Assembly: GCA_033182465.1 (NCBI GenBank)
Contig: CP137323.1
Coordinates: 2,232,001-2,296,000, forward strand
Reading direction: 5' to 3'
DNA from: Sanghuangporus weigelae
Lineage: Eukaryota > Basidiomycota > Agaricomycetes > Hymenochaetales > Hymenochaetaceae
Length of the DNA: 64,000 nt
Positions 33,807-44,201 of this stretch are shown piece after piece. Position 1 is the stretch's first letter; every line of letters starts with the position of its first letter. A model generated the notes under the pieces. The model was given only the letters and a program-made list of their open reading frames with translations, was not told the DNA's origin and did not search any database. The position numbers were made by a program, and so were the translations under genes.

Positions 33807-36373
33807 TCAAGAAAAATCGACAAGCCACAGTTCTCCAAAGAGGGTCGCAACGCCGACTAAACCTCCGACGTCGTCTAAATCAAATGTATAGGAGCTTTCC
33901 AAGGGGATGTAGTCAGGCAAGTGGAGCGTCCCAACGCATCCACACGATACTTCCAAGTCATGATGAACGTGTCCCACTGTACTATCATCACCCTCGAGAG
34001 GTTCGTACGTGGGGAACGTCGCAACGCGCAAGACAGATTCGCGTTCGTATCTTGCTTCACTCGCATCTGCCCGATGCTGGTGCTTCGATGGATGTTCTTC
34101 GACCCACATTGCACAGCGCCCTCCACACCCTATGACAGGCGAACCGCCGAACGGGTCTTGCAGGATGTCAGCGAGTGCTTGTGCCGCACGAGGCGTGAGG
34201 TTCCAGATTGAACCACGGTGGTGATCATGGTACACCAGATGAGGCTGTGGAGGAGCATCGGTATGCATATGAACGTGTTCGTGGGCATGAGAAGGCCCGG
34301 CAGTGTGACCGATTTCGGGCATAATCGTGACGTTTTGCGGTGCTTGAGTATGGTTTTCTTGCTCGAGAGCGACATTGAAGTTGAGGCTTTGTAGACGGTG
34401 TTGAATGGTAGCTAAACCATCGTGCTCTAAGACTCCATCCTCGAGTAGTTCGTCCAGGTGATCGAAATCGTCATTGTGATGGTGCGGGTCGTCGTACTCG
34501 TCATGTCCATTATTCTCCTCTTGATCTTCAGCCTCTTCATCCTCGTCGTCTACGTCAATTAAGCCTTCGCCGAGGTCAAAGCCAGTGAAATCAAAGCCAT
34601 CGGTGGCAATACCGTCTTCGTTGTCCTCGCCATATTCACCTTGATCGATCACATTACCATACTCAGCTAAGTGCTGAGCATGAAGCGCCATTGGTCCCAC
34701 ATCCATCTCAGGATGCCAATCGTTCGCGACCAACGCATGTGCATGATGCTGGTTGACACGCAGACTCTGCGGCCTGCGAAGTGGAGCGTCTGCGAGGACA
34801 GTTCGTACAATCTCCCGAGGCTTGCTACCCGGCGATGATCCAGGCGCGCTAAAATAATGATGAGCGATGGTGGTTCGTGGTGCAGATCGACTTCCATGCT
34901 GATGTTGATGTTGATGGTAATAATCAGACCCTTGCAGATCCTGGTCAGGACCTGCGAAGTTTGCATTCGCATCGACGTTTGGTATAATTAGCTCTTCATC
35001 TTCGTCGATAAGGTGTATATGCAACGTGTCGTAATGTGGAGCATTGACATACATTGCCAGGGAATGCGCTTGTACGTGTAAGTGGGCCGAAGGGCTTCGA
35101 GATAAGGTGAGCATTGAGCGCGTTCGATGGCGTCGCAAGTTTTCGCGCAAAGTATACCACTTCGGTATGATGAGAGGATAGGCATGGCGGTTTCTTGAGA
35201 GATCAGTGCTCGGCAAGTCACATTCAGTATGTGCGCCGCATCCTCCACGGCATGTACGTGCATTGACAGTACGAAGAGGAACGGACGAAACGTCCGATGG
35301 CGGGATCTGAATCGGAATCCTAATCATGGGATCCTCACAGTTGCGTCCCTCGCACTCAAGTAAATCTCGAAGAACATCCAAGTCATACGAGTATGCATGT
35401 GCACAGGATGCAATTTCCCGATAAAGCACAAGCTGCGTACTTGAGAGGAGCGCTTGCGGGACGCATTGTATAACCAGACACAGGCCCGTGTCGATACAGA
35501 CAGATTTCTCTGTATGTTTGTTGATCAGAAATATTCCCACTCTTTCAGGATCTGTGTTGAGTCGGACGAGGCCCCCGCAAAGTTCGTCTTGTGACATTGC
35601 GGAGAAAGGTTCAAAACTAGAGGGGATCTGGAAACTGCTAATTGCCTCAAGTCTCGCATCCGTAGGCGTGTAAACCAGAAGTATCAGGCGGTAACGTGTA
35701 GGCAACAAGGGTCTAGAACGCGATTGTTCAAATTTACACCACCCAAACAGGTCACGTTCAAGGAAACGGAGGTACTTACACGGGCATCTCGATCATTATC
35801 TCCACCGCTTGCGCGTCTGCTCCAAACTCTTGAATGTCATAGGAGCTGTCCTCGTCACATGGCTTCCACCGAGATAGCCTAGCACCCTGCTGGACATGAA
35901 CTGCAATCAGGAGTTTTCCGTCTGTTGTCCAGCAGCTCAAAATGTTAAGAGCATCGAAGACCATTACGTGGCGTGAACCAGGAAGGAACGTGAAGTAAGT
36001 GATAATGCGGCGGCCTGGGAGAATTATTTTGGTAGGATGACGCCGAGGATATATATGAGGCTTTTCCCAGCTCTTCGCAATCCGCTCTGCGCGCAGACAG
36101 GCTCCGATGACGATCTCGAGGGGTAAATCGAGCGCCTGAAAAGACCTGAACGGTAATGGACGCGACCTCGATACACTATCCGCGACTTGTAGCCAAACGG
36201 CTCTCTCGTCTTTAATTGATTTTAAAGAGCTACATGTCTGATGGTTGTTAGAAACTCACGAATTACGGAATCAAATTTGAACTTACTGAGCTCAACGCAA
36301 GTACATCATAAGGCAAAAGGAATGAAGCAATAACTTGGATAACATCGTAAGGAAGTTCTGTTAGTATAGGCAT
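33807..36373 (-). CDS. F-box protein with acidic and histidine-rich region (816 aa)
   Basis: F-box proteins recruit targets to SCF ubiquitin ligases through Skp1. Three exons (36287-36373, 35780-36237, 33807-35712) give 816 residues. The F-box sits at the N terminus, split by the first intron: LTELPYDVIQVIASFLLPYD then VLALSS and TCSSLKSI. It is followed by about 350 residues with strand-like patterns (HVMVFDALNILSCWTTDGKL) that suggest a WD-like or other beta-propeller target domain, although classical WD motifs are not seen. Residues about 480-560 are very acidic (DVDDEDEEAEDQEEN) and rich in His and Asp. The C terminus FDLDDVGGLVGVATLFGELW resembles the last blade of a propeller. The substrate is unknown. 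It diverges from CMC4 with only about 200 bp between the start codons. Confidence 0.85.
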
Positions 36374-36575
36374 TTAACACTTTGTCAGTAGAGAGGTTAG
36401 TTATCAAGCCTGGTCCCGCTGAGTGTACTGGCAGGAAGCAAGAGGCGGACGGTCCCAGCGCAGGACTCGGCCGTGGAGGCAAATCGGGGCATGCACGTGA
36501 CTCCTTGAGTTAGATTCAGCCTCGACGGCTTTGCCGCTGTCCTTGATTTGCACTTTTACATTGATCATCTCCACT

Positions 36576-36858
36576 ATGGCGAAGCGCAGCAAACAAGAGC
36601 CGCCGTGTCAGGATGAAGGTATTTGCAATCATTCTTCTTTTTCAAGGCTACTGACCACCTGATTTAGCATGTAGCTTGCAGTCATGTCTCAATAAAAACA
36701 CATATTCGCCAGACAAATGCGAAGTTCACATGCGAAAACTGTATGAGTGTTGTCGGCAAATGTACAGGTCTACAGAAGGAAAGGGGGAATCAACTGCATG
36801 TCCAAACGAGCGAGTTGTAAAAAGATGGTTGAAGAACCATGGTAGCCCAGGTTCCTGA
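36576..36858 (+). CDS. CMC4: Twin Cx9C mitochondrial protein CMC4 (77 aa)
   Basis: Cmc4 is a small intermembrane-space protein imported and oxidised by Mia40; its human relative is the MTCP1-locus product p8. Two exons, 36576-36618 and 36668-36858, join in phase. The cysteine pattern PPCQDEACSLQSC, then C nine residues after LNKNTYSPDK, and LYECCRQMY matches the family CQKEAC, CAIQDC and LYICC blocks. Length is right. No cleavable presequence is present, as expected for a Mia40 substrate. It is divergently arranged with the F-box gene across about 200 bp, which probably contains both promoters. Confidence 0.9.
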
Positions 36859-37188
36859 ACAATGAACAAGAAGTGCGTGTTGGATGTCCTCTTGAGTCCT
36901 TGCCTTGCGATACTGTTCTTACATAGCCCAAGTTTGCATCATTTTCCCGTATCGCTAACAAGCAATACCCGCGACGTCACATATGACACGAATTGAAGGG
37001 CGAAAGTCAGGATTATCGCTCTGCTGGACCAACCACACACCCCACCGTATAGGATTAGGATTGCACTTCGTATTTCAACCATTGACTAAGCCGGTGCCAG
37101 CGGATATGATTCGTCAAAGGAAATACGCTCTGCACGTGACGCGCGTATTACTGATCCGTGAAATTCTGCTTCATCCGACGACATCAGG
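36859..37188. other. Intergenic, no gene seen
   Basis: About 330 bases between two genes on the same strand; presumably the promoter of the cyclase-family gene. Confidence 0.55.
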
Positions 37189-37851
37189 ATGCATATCTAC
37201 GACCTTTCCCACAAGTTGGACGAAAGTACTCAAGTCTATCCAGGGGACCCTGCCATTTCTTGTCGCAAAGTCACAACGATCAAGAACGACGGTTACAGCG
37301 TAACGAGCATCTCCCTCGGATCGCACAGTGGGACACACATCGACGCACCATGTCATTTCCTCGAAGAAGGGAAACCAGTTGACGAACTTGACCTTTCCGC
37401 CCTTGTTGGTCCGGCTGTGGTCATTGATATCTCTGATAAGGGCCCCCGCGAGCGGATTACTTGGGATGATCTTCTCCGGAGAAATATCGCTGAACTTGTG
37501 AACGTGAACGGGCATCATATTTTGCTCGTCCGAACGGGCTGGTCCATACACTGGAAGACTCCATTATACCTCGATCACCCCTTCTTCGATAAGCAGGTCG
37601 CGCAAAAGCTCATAGAATTAGGCGTGCGTGTGTTCTGCGTCGATACACTAAACCCAGACGAAACATTAGTAGACGGTACGGATGGAGACTTTGGTGTGCA
37701 CGACACCATCTTGGGTTCTGGAGCGATGATTGTTGAAAACCTTACGAATCTGGACTTATTACCGAGTGACCACGTACATGTCAGTCTGCTCCCGCTTGCG
37801 CTTACAGGTGCGCTCAGTTCGCATCTGATTCTCACGTATGAGCTCAACTAA
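37189..37851 (+). CDS. Cyclase-family metal hydrolase (kynurenine formamidase type, 220 aa)
   Basis: This is an intronless gene. The PF04199 family includes bacterial kynurenine formamidase and isatin hydrolase, which use a metal bound by a HxGTHxDxPxH motif. Here the motif is HSGTHIDAPCHF at about residues 46-57, in the usual place. The start MHIYDLSHKLDESTQVYPGD is the typical N terminus (DLSxxL then YPGD), so ATG 37189 is well supported. Further marks are LLVRTGW, GVRVFCVDTLNPD and the acidic/His site GDFGVHDTILG near the C terminus. Length is that of the family. The natural substrate cannot be read from the sequence; fungi usually make N-formylkynurenine formamidase from a different family, so tryptophan breakdown is only one option. 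Confidence 0.92.
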   Translation: MHIYDLSHKLDESTQVYPGDPAISCRKVTTIKNDGYSVTSISLGSHSGTHIDAPCHFLEEGKPVDELDLSALVGPAVVIDISDKGPRERITWDDLLRRNIAELVNVNGHHILLVRTGWSIHWKTPLYLDHPFFDKQVAQKLIELGVRVFCVDTLNPDETLVDGTDGDFGVHDTILGSGAMIVENLTNLDLLPSDHVHVSLLPLALTGALSSHLILTYELN

Positions 37852-39240
37852 CTGAGCGAACGGCTTTCTTATGTGCAATAAACAGGATGTGACGGTTCAC
37901 CCATCCGAGCCGTTGCATGGACACCGGAATAGCGGGAACGATCACGCTAATCGTCCTACGAAATTTCCAGCTGTTCCCAGATTAGTGCGATTGTATGCTC
38001 CTTGAGTATATGCTTATTTATTTTCAAATCGAGCTCTTGACTTTGACTGCTCCTCTTGTATCAGTCCCGAACGAAACATACTTCTTCATGGCCAAGAGCG
38101 TTGATTTGGATCAAGGATGAGCCGCGTTGCGAGAACTTTTCTCTGGACATCTAGCGCACTCTGCATTTGGCGTCGGACCTCATCAATCAACTCGGACATT
38201 CTGAACGCTCTGAATTTTTCTTACAGAATTTCTTCTCGATGTGACAATTTGTCTTTGAGAATTCGAGTCCTCGGATGTACTGTTCCAAAAGCTTCGACTC
38301 AGTGAACATCAGATTCTGCTTACAGTTGCGATCACGATTATCAAGTGATTCAACCTGTCTGAGATACTCGTCCGTATCGTCAACTCGTTTCTCAGTTCTC
38401 CTGAGAGTACTCATTAATTACGGGATTCTTGGTTATCTCAAAGCATGCTCATGTATGCTAGATGTAGGTTCAAGTTTATCTAATTGCTCGAATCTCGAAT
38501 TTTAGTTTGCAAGATGCCGTCAATCCGTTCCCCTCGCCTACTTGAACTGTGATGCCCTTCTCGGGAAGTCGAATAGTGCATCCCGTCACCGGTGGTAATA
38601 CGTCTTCGATGTAGAATTTCTTCGTTTATATGCGCCCTATCGGCGGGGACGTGTTGAACTCCTGGACCTAACCTCGAATCCTGGGGGCCGTAGCGCTCGT
38701 ATCCATTATGGCGAGGGGGAGATGGTCAAGGTATGTGCATTATGGTAGAGAACCTTCTGTCTTATGAGAAGTTGCAGCCAAAGTTGCAGCCGAAGTTGCG
38801 GCCTATGATCTTGGCGAGACGTGTGAGGCATCTCTGTATAATTATCAGTATTCGATGCATCATATAAATCACAGCCAGATGACGGCTGAGAAGGATTATT
38901 CATTGTGGTGAATGCGCGTCTTGCCTTACTCTGAGTGTAGAAATAAATTGCATCCCCACATCGTAAGGACTCAGGATGGGAGGTAAATGATTTTATGAAG
39001 GAGGCAAAATCAATACTTCTTGAATGGATTCATCGGGGTGCTATCATAGATGATACGGAAGGGCTGTTCGCCCTCAACTCACTCATGTGCTCTTGAGTAA
39101 ATAGCTAGGGAAAAGAATCCACGGTTACAGTAAGCATTCATTCCGGTTATGTGAGGATATCATACATCAGGAATAGATTAAAAACGCATACGAAACATGC
39201 TGATCCGAATTAAATAATTAATAAGAATAAACAGAAGACC
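37852..39240. other. Intergenic with a decayed coiled-coil remnant and short repeats
   Basis: About 1.4 kb. It holds the doubtful coiled-coil fragment listed separately and, at about 38771-38803, three imperfect copies of an 11-12 bp unit AGTTGCAGCCAA. Nothing else is recognised. Confidence 0.5.
38096..38414 (-). pseudogene. Possible remnant of a small coiled-coil protein
   Basis: Two minus-strand frames in a row read as charged helices: MSTLRRTEKRVDDTDEYLRQ in the first, and MSELIDEVRRQMQSALDVQR then KVLATRLILDPNQRSWP in the second. Their heptad-like spacing suggests coiled coil. The only GT-AG pairs between them are too close for an intron, so I read this as a broken gene rather than a spliced one. 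The family is unknown. Confidence 0.3.
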
Positions 39241-42200
39241 TCATCTCGCAGCCGAAGCGCTTTCATCGGGCAAAGGAAAACCTTTCCACCAACCTGCACC
39301 TAATGTAGAGTTTGCAAGATCCAGTCTCGTTGAAAATACCTGACCAATTACAACAGTGTTCCGAGCCTGATAAAGCGTGGAACGCATATATTCGGGAATC
39401 CACGCCAGCAGTTCGCCTCCCGGTCCAAGGACCCATCCATCCTCCGATAAGGTCCATTTCGAGATAATGTCCTCATTGCAAGAAATTCGGTCAAGAGAGT
39501 CGATGTCGCTGTGCTTGCCACTGAATGTGATTGCCTCCCTGCTCACCTCCCATATGCGAATCGTTCCGTCCCAAAAGCCTGATGCAAGATAATTCCCACT
39601 CGGAGAAAATTCAACTGAGAGAAACCCATCTGAGTGGCCCCCGAGTGACCGCAAGACGAGCTCGCCACTATCGACGTCCCAGACACAGATTGACTTGTCG
39701 ATGGAGCCGGACGCGATATACTTTCCGTCCGGTGAGAACACGACAGAATTGACACGGCCTGTATGCCCCTCGAATGATCTCCAGATGAGCTCACCGCTGT
39801 TGGCATTCCAGACACAGACTGTTTGATCCCAAGAGCCCGACGCGATGCGTTGTCCGTCTGGCGAGTACGTGACTGACCAGATCCACCCAGTCTGTCCCAC
39901 GAATGGACCAGAGACGAGTTCGCCGCTGCCAACATCCCATATACGGATCGTCTGATCATGTGAGCCGGAGGCGATACATCTTCCATCTGGGGAAAATGAG
40001 ACCGAATTGACTCTGTCTGTATGTCCCGTAAATGGACCGGCAGCCAGCTCGCCACTATCGGAAGCCCAGACACAAATTGTATTGTCCGCAGAGCCCGAGG
40101 CAACGCGTCTACCATCGGGCGAGAATGCGACAGACCGGACCCAGTCTGTGTGTCCCTTGAAAGGTTCCAAGATGAGCTCGCCACTGCCAGCATCCCAGAC
40201 GCAGACGGTCTTGTCGTCAGAGCCCGACGCGATGTGCTTCCCATCCGGAGAAAAGGCAACTGAGTGTACCCGGTCTGTGTGGCCCTTAAAAGAGCCTGTA
40301 ACCAGACACGAATTGTACAGTCGGCAGAGCACGACGCAATGCACTTGCCATCCGGCGAGAATGCAACCGAGTTGACTGGACCTGAATGCACCCGGGACTC
40401 GTCCGAAGCGAATTTCCCGCTCTCAGCATCCCAGATCCGTATTGTGCGATCATCGGAGCCTGACGCAATGCGCTTGCCATCCGGGGAAAATGCGACTGAC
40501 AAGACCCAGTCCGTGTGTCCCTTGAACCCAGCGACCAGCTCACCGCTGTCAGTGTCCCAGACACAGATGGTCTTGTCCCCGGAGCCCGATGCAATGCGCT
40601 TTCCGTCCGGCCGGAGAGAGCGTTGCCGAGCGAACACTGTTTGTATGGTCTTTAATCGGACGACCGAGCAATTTGCCGCTATACATATCCCATACGCGGA
40701 TCGTTTCGTCCGCAGAGCCTGAAACGATGCGCACCCCATCTTGCGAGAAGTCGACTGAAAAGACCCTGCCAGAATGCCCCTCGAACGGGCCTGCGACGAC
40801 CTTGCCACTCCAAGCATCCCAGACAAGAATTGATTGATCGTGAGAACGCGAGGCGATGCGCTTTCCGTCCGGGGAGAATACTACCGAGTTCACCCGGTCT
40901 GTATGCCCTTCAAACGGATCCGAAGCTGCCTCGCCGCTGTTTGCATCCCACAAACGTACTGTCGTATCGGAAGAGCCCGACGCAATGCGCTTCCCGTCCG
41001 GAGAAAACACGACTGACTGGACCCAGCCCGTGTGTCCCTCCAGCGGACCCAATACAAGCTCGCCGCTATCGACATCTCAGACGCGGATAGTACGATCGTT
41101 AGAGCCCGAGGCAACACGCTTCCCATCCGCAGAGAACGCGACTGAATTGACACTGTCTGGGTGTCGCTTGAATGGGCCCGACACGACCTCGCCGCTGTTA
41201 GCATCCCAAACCACGACTGTATGATCATGAGAGCCCGAGGTGATGCGTTTCCCATCCGGAGAGAATGCCACTGAAGAAACACCGAGAAAGTGTTCTTCTA
41301 AGACTTTAATGCACTGTGCCGGTGCTTTCCTTCCATACCGATGCACCTGGACATTTGGATGAGATTTAGAGTAATGATCCGCGACGCGCGACTCGTCCTT
41401 CCAAAGAGATATCGCAGAAAGATAAATATGAGGAGCACCTTGCGAGATCGGGTATGCAAAAATATGTGCCAGCCTGTACGAAGCCCACAAGAAAGACGAG
41501 AGATCCGAGTCGACTGCCTACAAGTAGATAAGCCAAGAGTACGAGTACGAGTGAAGTCCCTTATCGCTATCTTCAGGTTGGCGTCATTGAGAGCACCGGC
41601 AGCCATGCGAATAAAATATCCTGTCAGGCTGAGAACCTCGAACCAGTGCAGGAGACGATGGCTTGCGAACGTCTTCAATTTCTCCAAAAGATCGTCGGTA
41701 TTCGCCACCTGGCAGAAGTGGACAGACCAAAAACGGCACGCATAGTCCAGATGTCGCGGAATTGCTTCTTTGATACGGTCCTGTAGGTCCGGGATTTCGT
41801 TGTTACGCAGGAACGATGATCCAACTCCACACATATTGAAGCTCAACGTCTCACTCATTACGTCAAAACAGCGTTCCGCTATGTGAGCTTTCTGACAAGC
41901 CTCACCGATGGTCCATGCTTTGCCACTCGACCTGTCGGATGCAGTCGAACGGACTTCCCAGTCTCGTAAGAAAGTACAGACCGTAGCCGACGTAAGACCG
42001 TATCCACCGTGTCTTCCTCGAGTCCAAGAAAGGCTTCAATATCTTCTCCCGATAGCGTCTCCTTTGCGAATAGAATAACGCCAACGATTTTTGTAAATTC
42101 CTCTTTTGCTTCGCGTTTATGCCAGGGGATCCCCGAGTACTCGAGCACGGTAGCATAAAGGCCATCGATCCCGCCACCAACTGATTGAATGTCTTCGAGG

Positions 42201-43755
42201 AGCATCCGAAGTTCTCGACGAGGATTGGTGGATTCACCCACCATTTTTACTGCCGTAGATGCCCAAATGAAGAGTCCATCCGCAGTACCAGAAAGTATCT
42301 CAAAGATCTTATCCCACTCCCAGCCCTTGGGCGGCGCTCCTTGTTTGACCACAGAGACCATCTTCTTCTTCAGGTAAAGATCGACGTCTTGCCGACTCTT
42401 GTCGGATCTGTGTCCTAGTTTGATATGACGGATGTGACCAGGCGCCTCCTTCTCCAAAATGTCATTCTCCGGTCGACTCGTGACGAGAATACGGACATTT
42501 GTTAGAAGGCCAGCAGAGTCATTCATCAGCAAGTGCACCAGGTCTTCTCGTTGGGAACTCGTGCCGCACTCGTCCAGTGCATCGAAGATGATGATGATGG
42601 GGCATTCGAATTCATTCGTTGCAGTCCAGATCGGTTCCAACAGCAGCTTCTCGAACTGCGTCCTCAATGGACTTCCACAGATATTCACATTCTCTTTCAC
42701 CGCCCTGACGATATGCGGGCGGACAGAGGGATGAAGACTCGCTAGTTTGTAAGCAATTGATCGAATTGCGGACATGTACACGTCCTTCCCACGTTCAAAG
42801 AACAGATAAGAAGCGGGAGAGCCTCTGGCATCGCAGATGTCCGCTATCGTCAGCGCAATAGTGCTTTTCCCAGCCCCAGCAGCTCCAGTAAGCCAAACGA
42901 ATCTTTGGGCTGTGTCCAGACTCCTAGTCGTCTCCGTCTCCCAGAAAAGTATGGACATTATCTGCTTTACGTAATCTTCACGAGTTCCCTTGAGACATCG
43001 AGTGCGGACGGACATCTTGGATATATCCATCTTGGTCTGGTCCACCAGTCTCTCCAGCAGTTGTTGTGATTCTGTTTCTCCGTTCAGCCTGTAGACTGGC
43101 AAGAACGAGATGGCGCGTACCTAAATTGTCCACCCCTTTGGCGGTGTTCAAATTGATAACCGAATCCAGCTTCTTCTTTCTTAGCTCGGCAAAACGACAT
43201 GCGTATTCCTCCATTTTCTTGCCTTCGGGCCAGTGGCCTATGCGACCGCAATATTATTCTCCACAGAAATATGATCCTGTGCAAAGAACATACCAACAAA
43301 ACCGTGCGATGCATATGCCCGTATAGCGCGTGAACATTTTGCTGTCTCATCCAGCAGTTCCTTTATAGTGGGCTTCAACATATCGATTCGGTCATTCAAG
43401 CTTTGTGCCTCAGTGGACAAGCAGAACGCGTCCTTCATCTTGTCAATCACAACAAGTAGCTTCGCGTCTTCCTTGAATTGATAAGAGACAAGCTGGGAAT
43501 GTGTGTTACATCACATCGATCACTGCGATGCAAGCTACTTGAGCGAACCTTATACAGAGCCGACACCGCTTTCCAGGAAAATTTAAATAACGGGTGGATC
43601 TGTCAAGAGAACTCACCCACTGAACGTTTCGACTTGTGCTATACTTACCTCGGCAACCGTATCCACAATTTCAACAATTTGATCCACTGCCTGAATGACA
43701 GGACCAATAGCACTATCCGCTGAAGCGACTTTATCTTTCCTCGCCCGTATGCCTT
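39241..43755 (-). pseudogene. Decayed NACHT-WD40 receptor (NLR/STAND, HET-E-like)
   Basis: Fungal NACHT-WD40 proteins act in non-self recognition and heterokaryon incompatibility. Reading from 43755 down: helical N-terminal exons (VIQAVDQIVEIVDTVAE, then DETAKCSRAIRAYASHGFVG), a NACHT domain at about 41880-43080 with P-loop WLTGAAGAGKSTIA and Walker B IIIIFDALDECG, a helical linker (AHIAERCFDVMSETLSFNMC), then WD40 repeats at 39540-41290. I count 14 repeats of about 43 residues, each like HTDWVRSVAFSPDGRRVASG. The gene is broken at least four times: near the first NACHT exon, after the NACHT domain (about 41930), by TGA for the Trp of WD repeat 2 at 41077-41079, and by frame changes in repeats 6 and 8 (about 40600 and 40300). 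The repeat block may still be transcribed. No start codon is visible; the 5' end abuts the retroelement nest. Confidence 0.85.
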
Positions 43756-43799
43756 CTGAGCAGGGGAGCAAACGAAGTATTCGAGCACACAGCTATTAG

Positions 43800-44042
43800 A
43801 TTCGAGAACTAAAGAAATACATGGAAATAAACTACATATTTATAGGCTTTCTATGTTTTAGATAATGCAGGCGCGAGACGAAGATCGGAATATAATACAT
43901 TATAGAGGAGTAACAGAAACATAACGAAAACATGAAATAATTAAATCAAATGACGATTGTATGACGAACCAAGACAGTACTTTTCCGAGACACATGCCTA
44001 GAATGTTCCTAGATTGGGACTTCGTCGATTTGGATTCCAACA
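43800..44042 (-). repeat. Copia 3' LTR (inner edge clear, outer edge not)
   Basis: On the minus strand a purine tract GAGGGGGAG (44043-44051) is followed at once by TGTTGGAATCC, the usual start of a copia 3' LTR. The outer edge could not be fixed because no second LTR is available for comparison. Confidence 0.65.
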
Positions 44043-44196
44043 CTCCCCCTCAAATCGTACGTAGTCCGAGTTCGAATGCAAAATGTTTGACTTTGAATCT
44101 GGGTAGGGGTTTTGTAAGAATGTCGGCTGTCATATCTTCGGTAGGACAAAAAATAAGTTTGACTTTGCCGTTTTCGCAAGCCCAGCATAGAAAATG

Positions 44197-44201
44197 GTAG
44201 C
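44197..44201. repeat. Target-site duplication of the gypsy element, left copy
   Basis: GTAGC directly left of the element; the same five bases occur directly right of it at 56406-56410. Five bases is the usual duplication for Ty3/gypsy integrases. Confidence 0.9.

Noticed and set aside
39543-41282. Several long frames in other phases and on the plus strand across the WD40 block
   Set aside because: They arise because the repeat unit is 129 nt and open in more than one frame; only the WD frame has a known fold.
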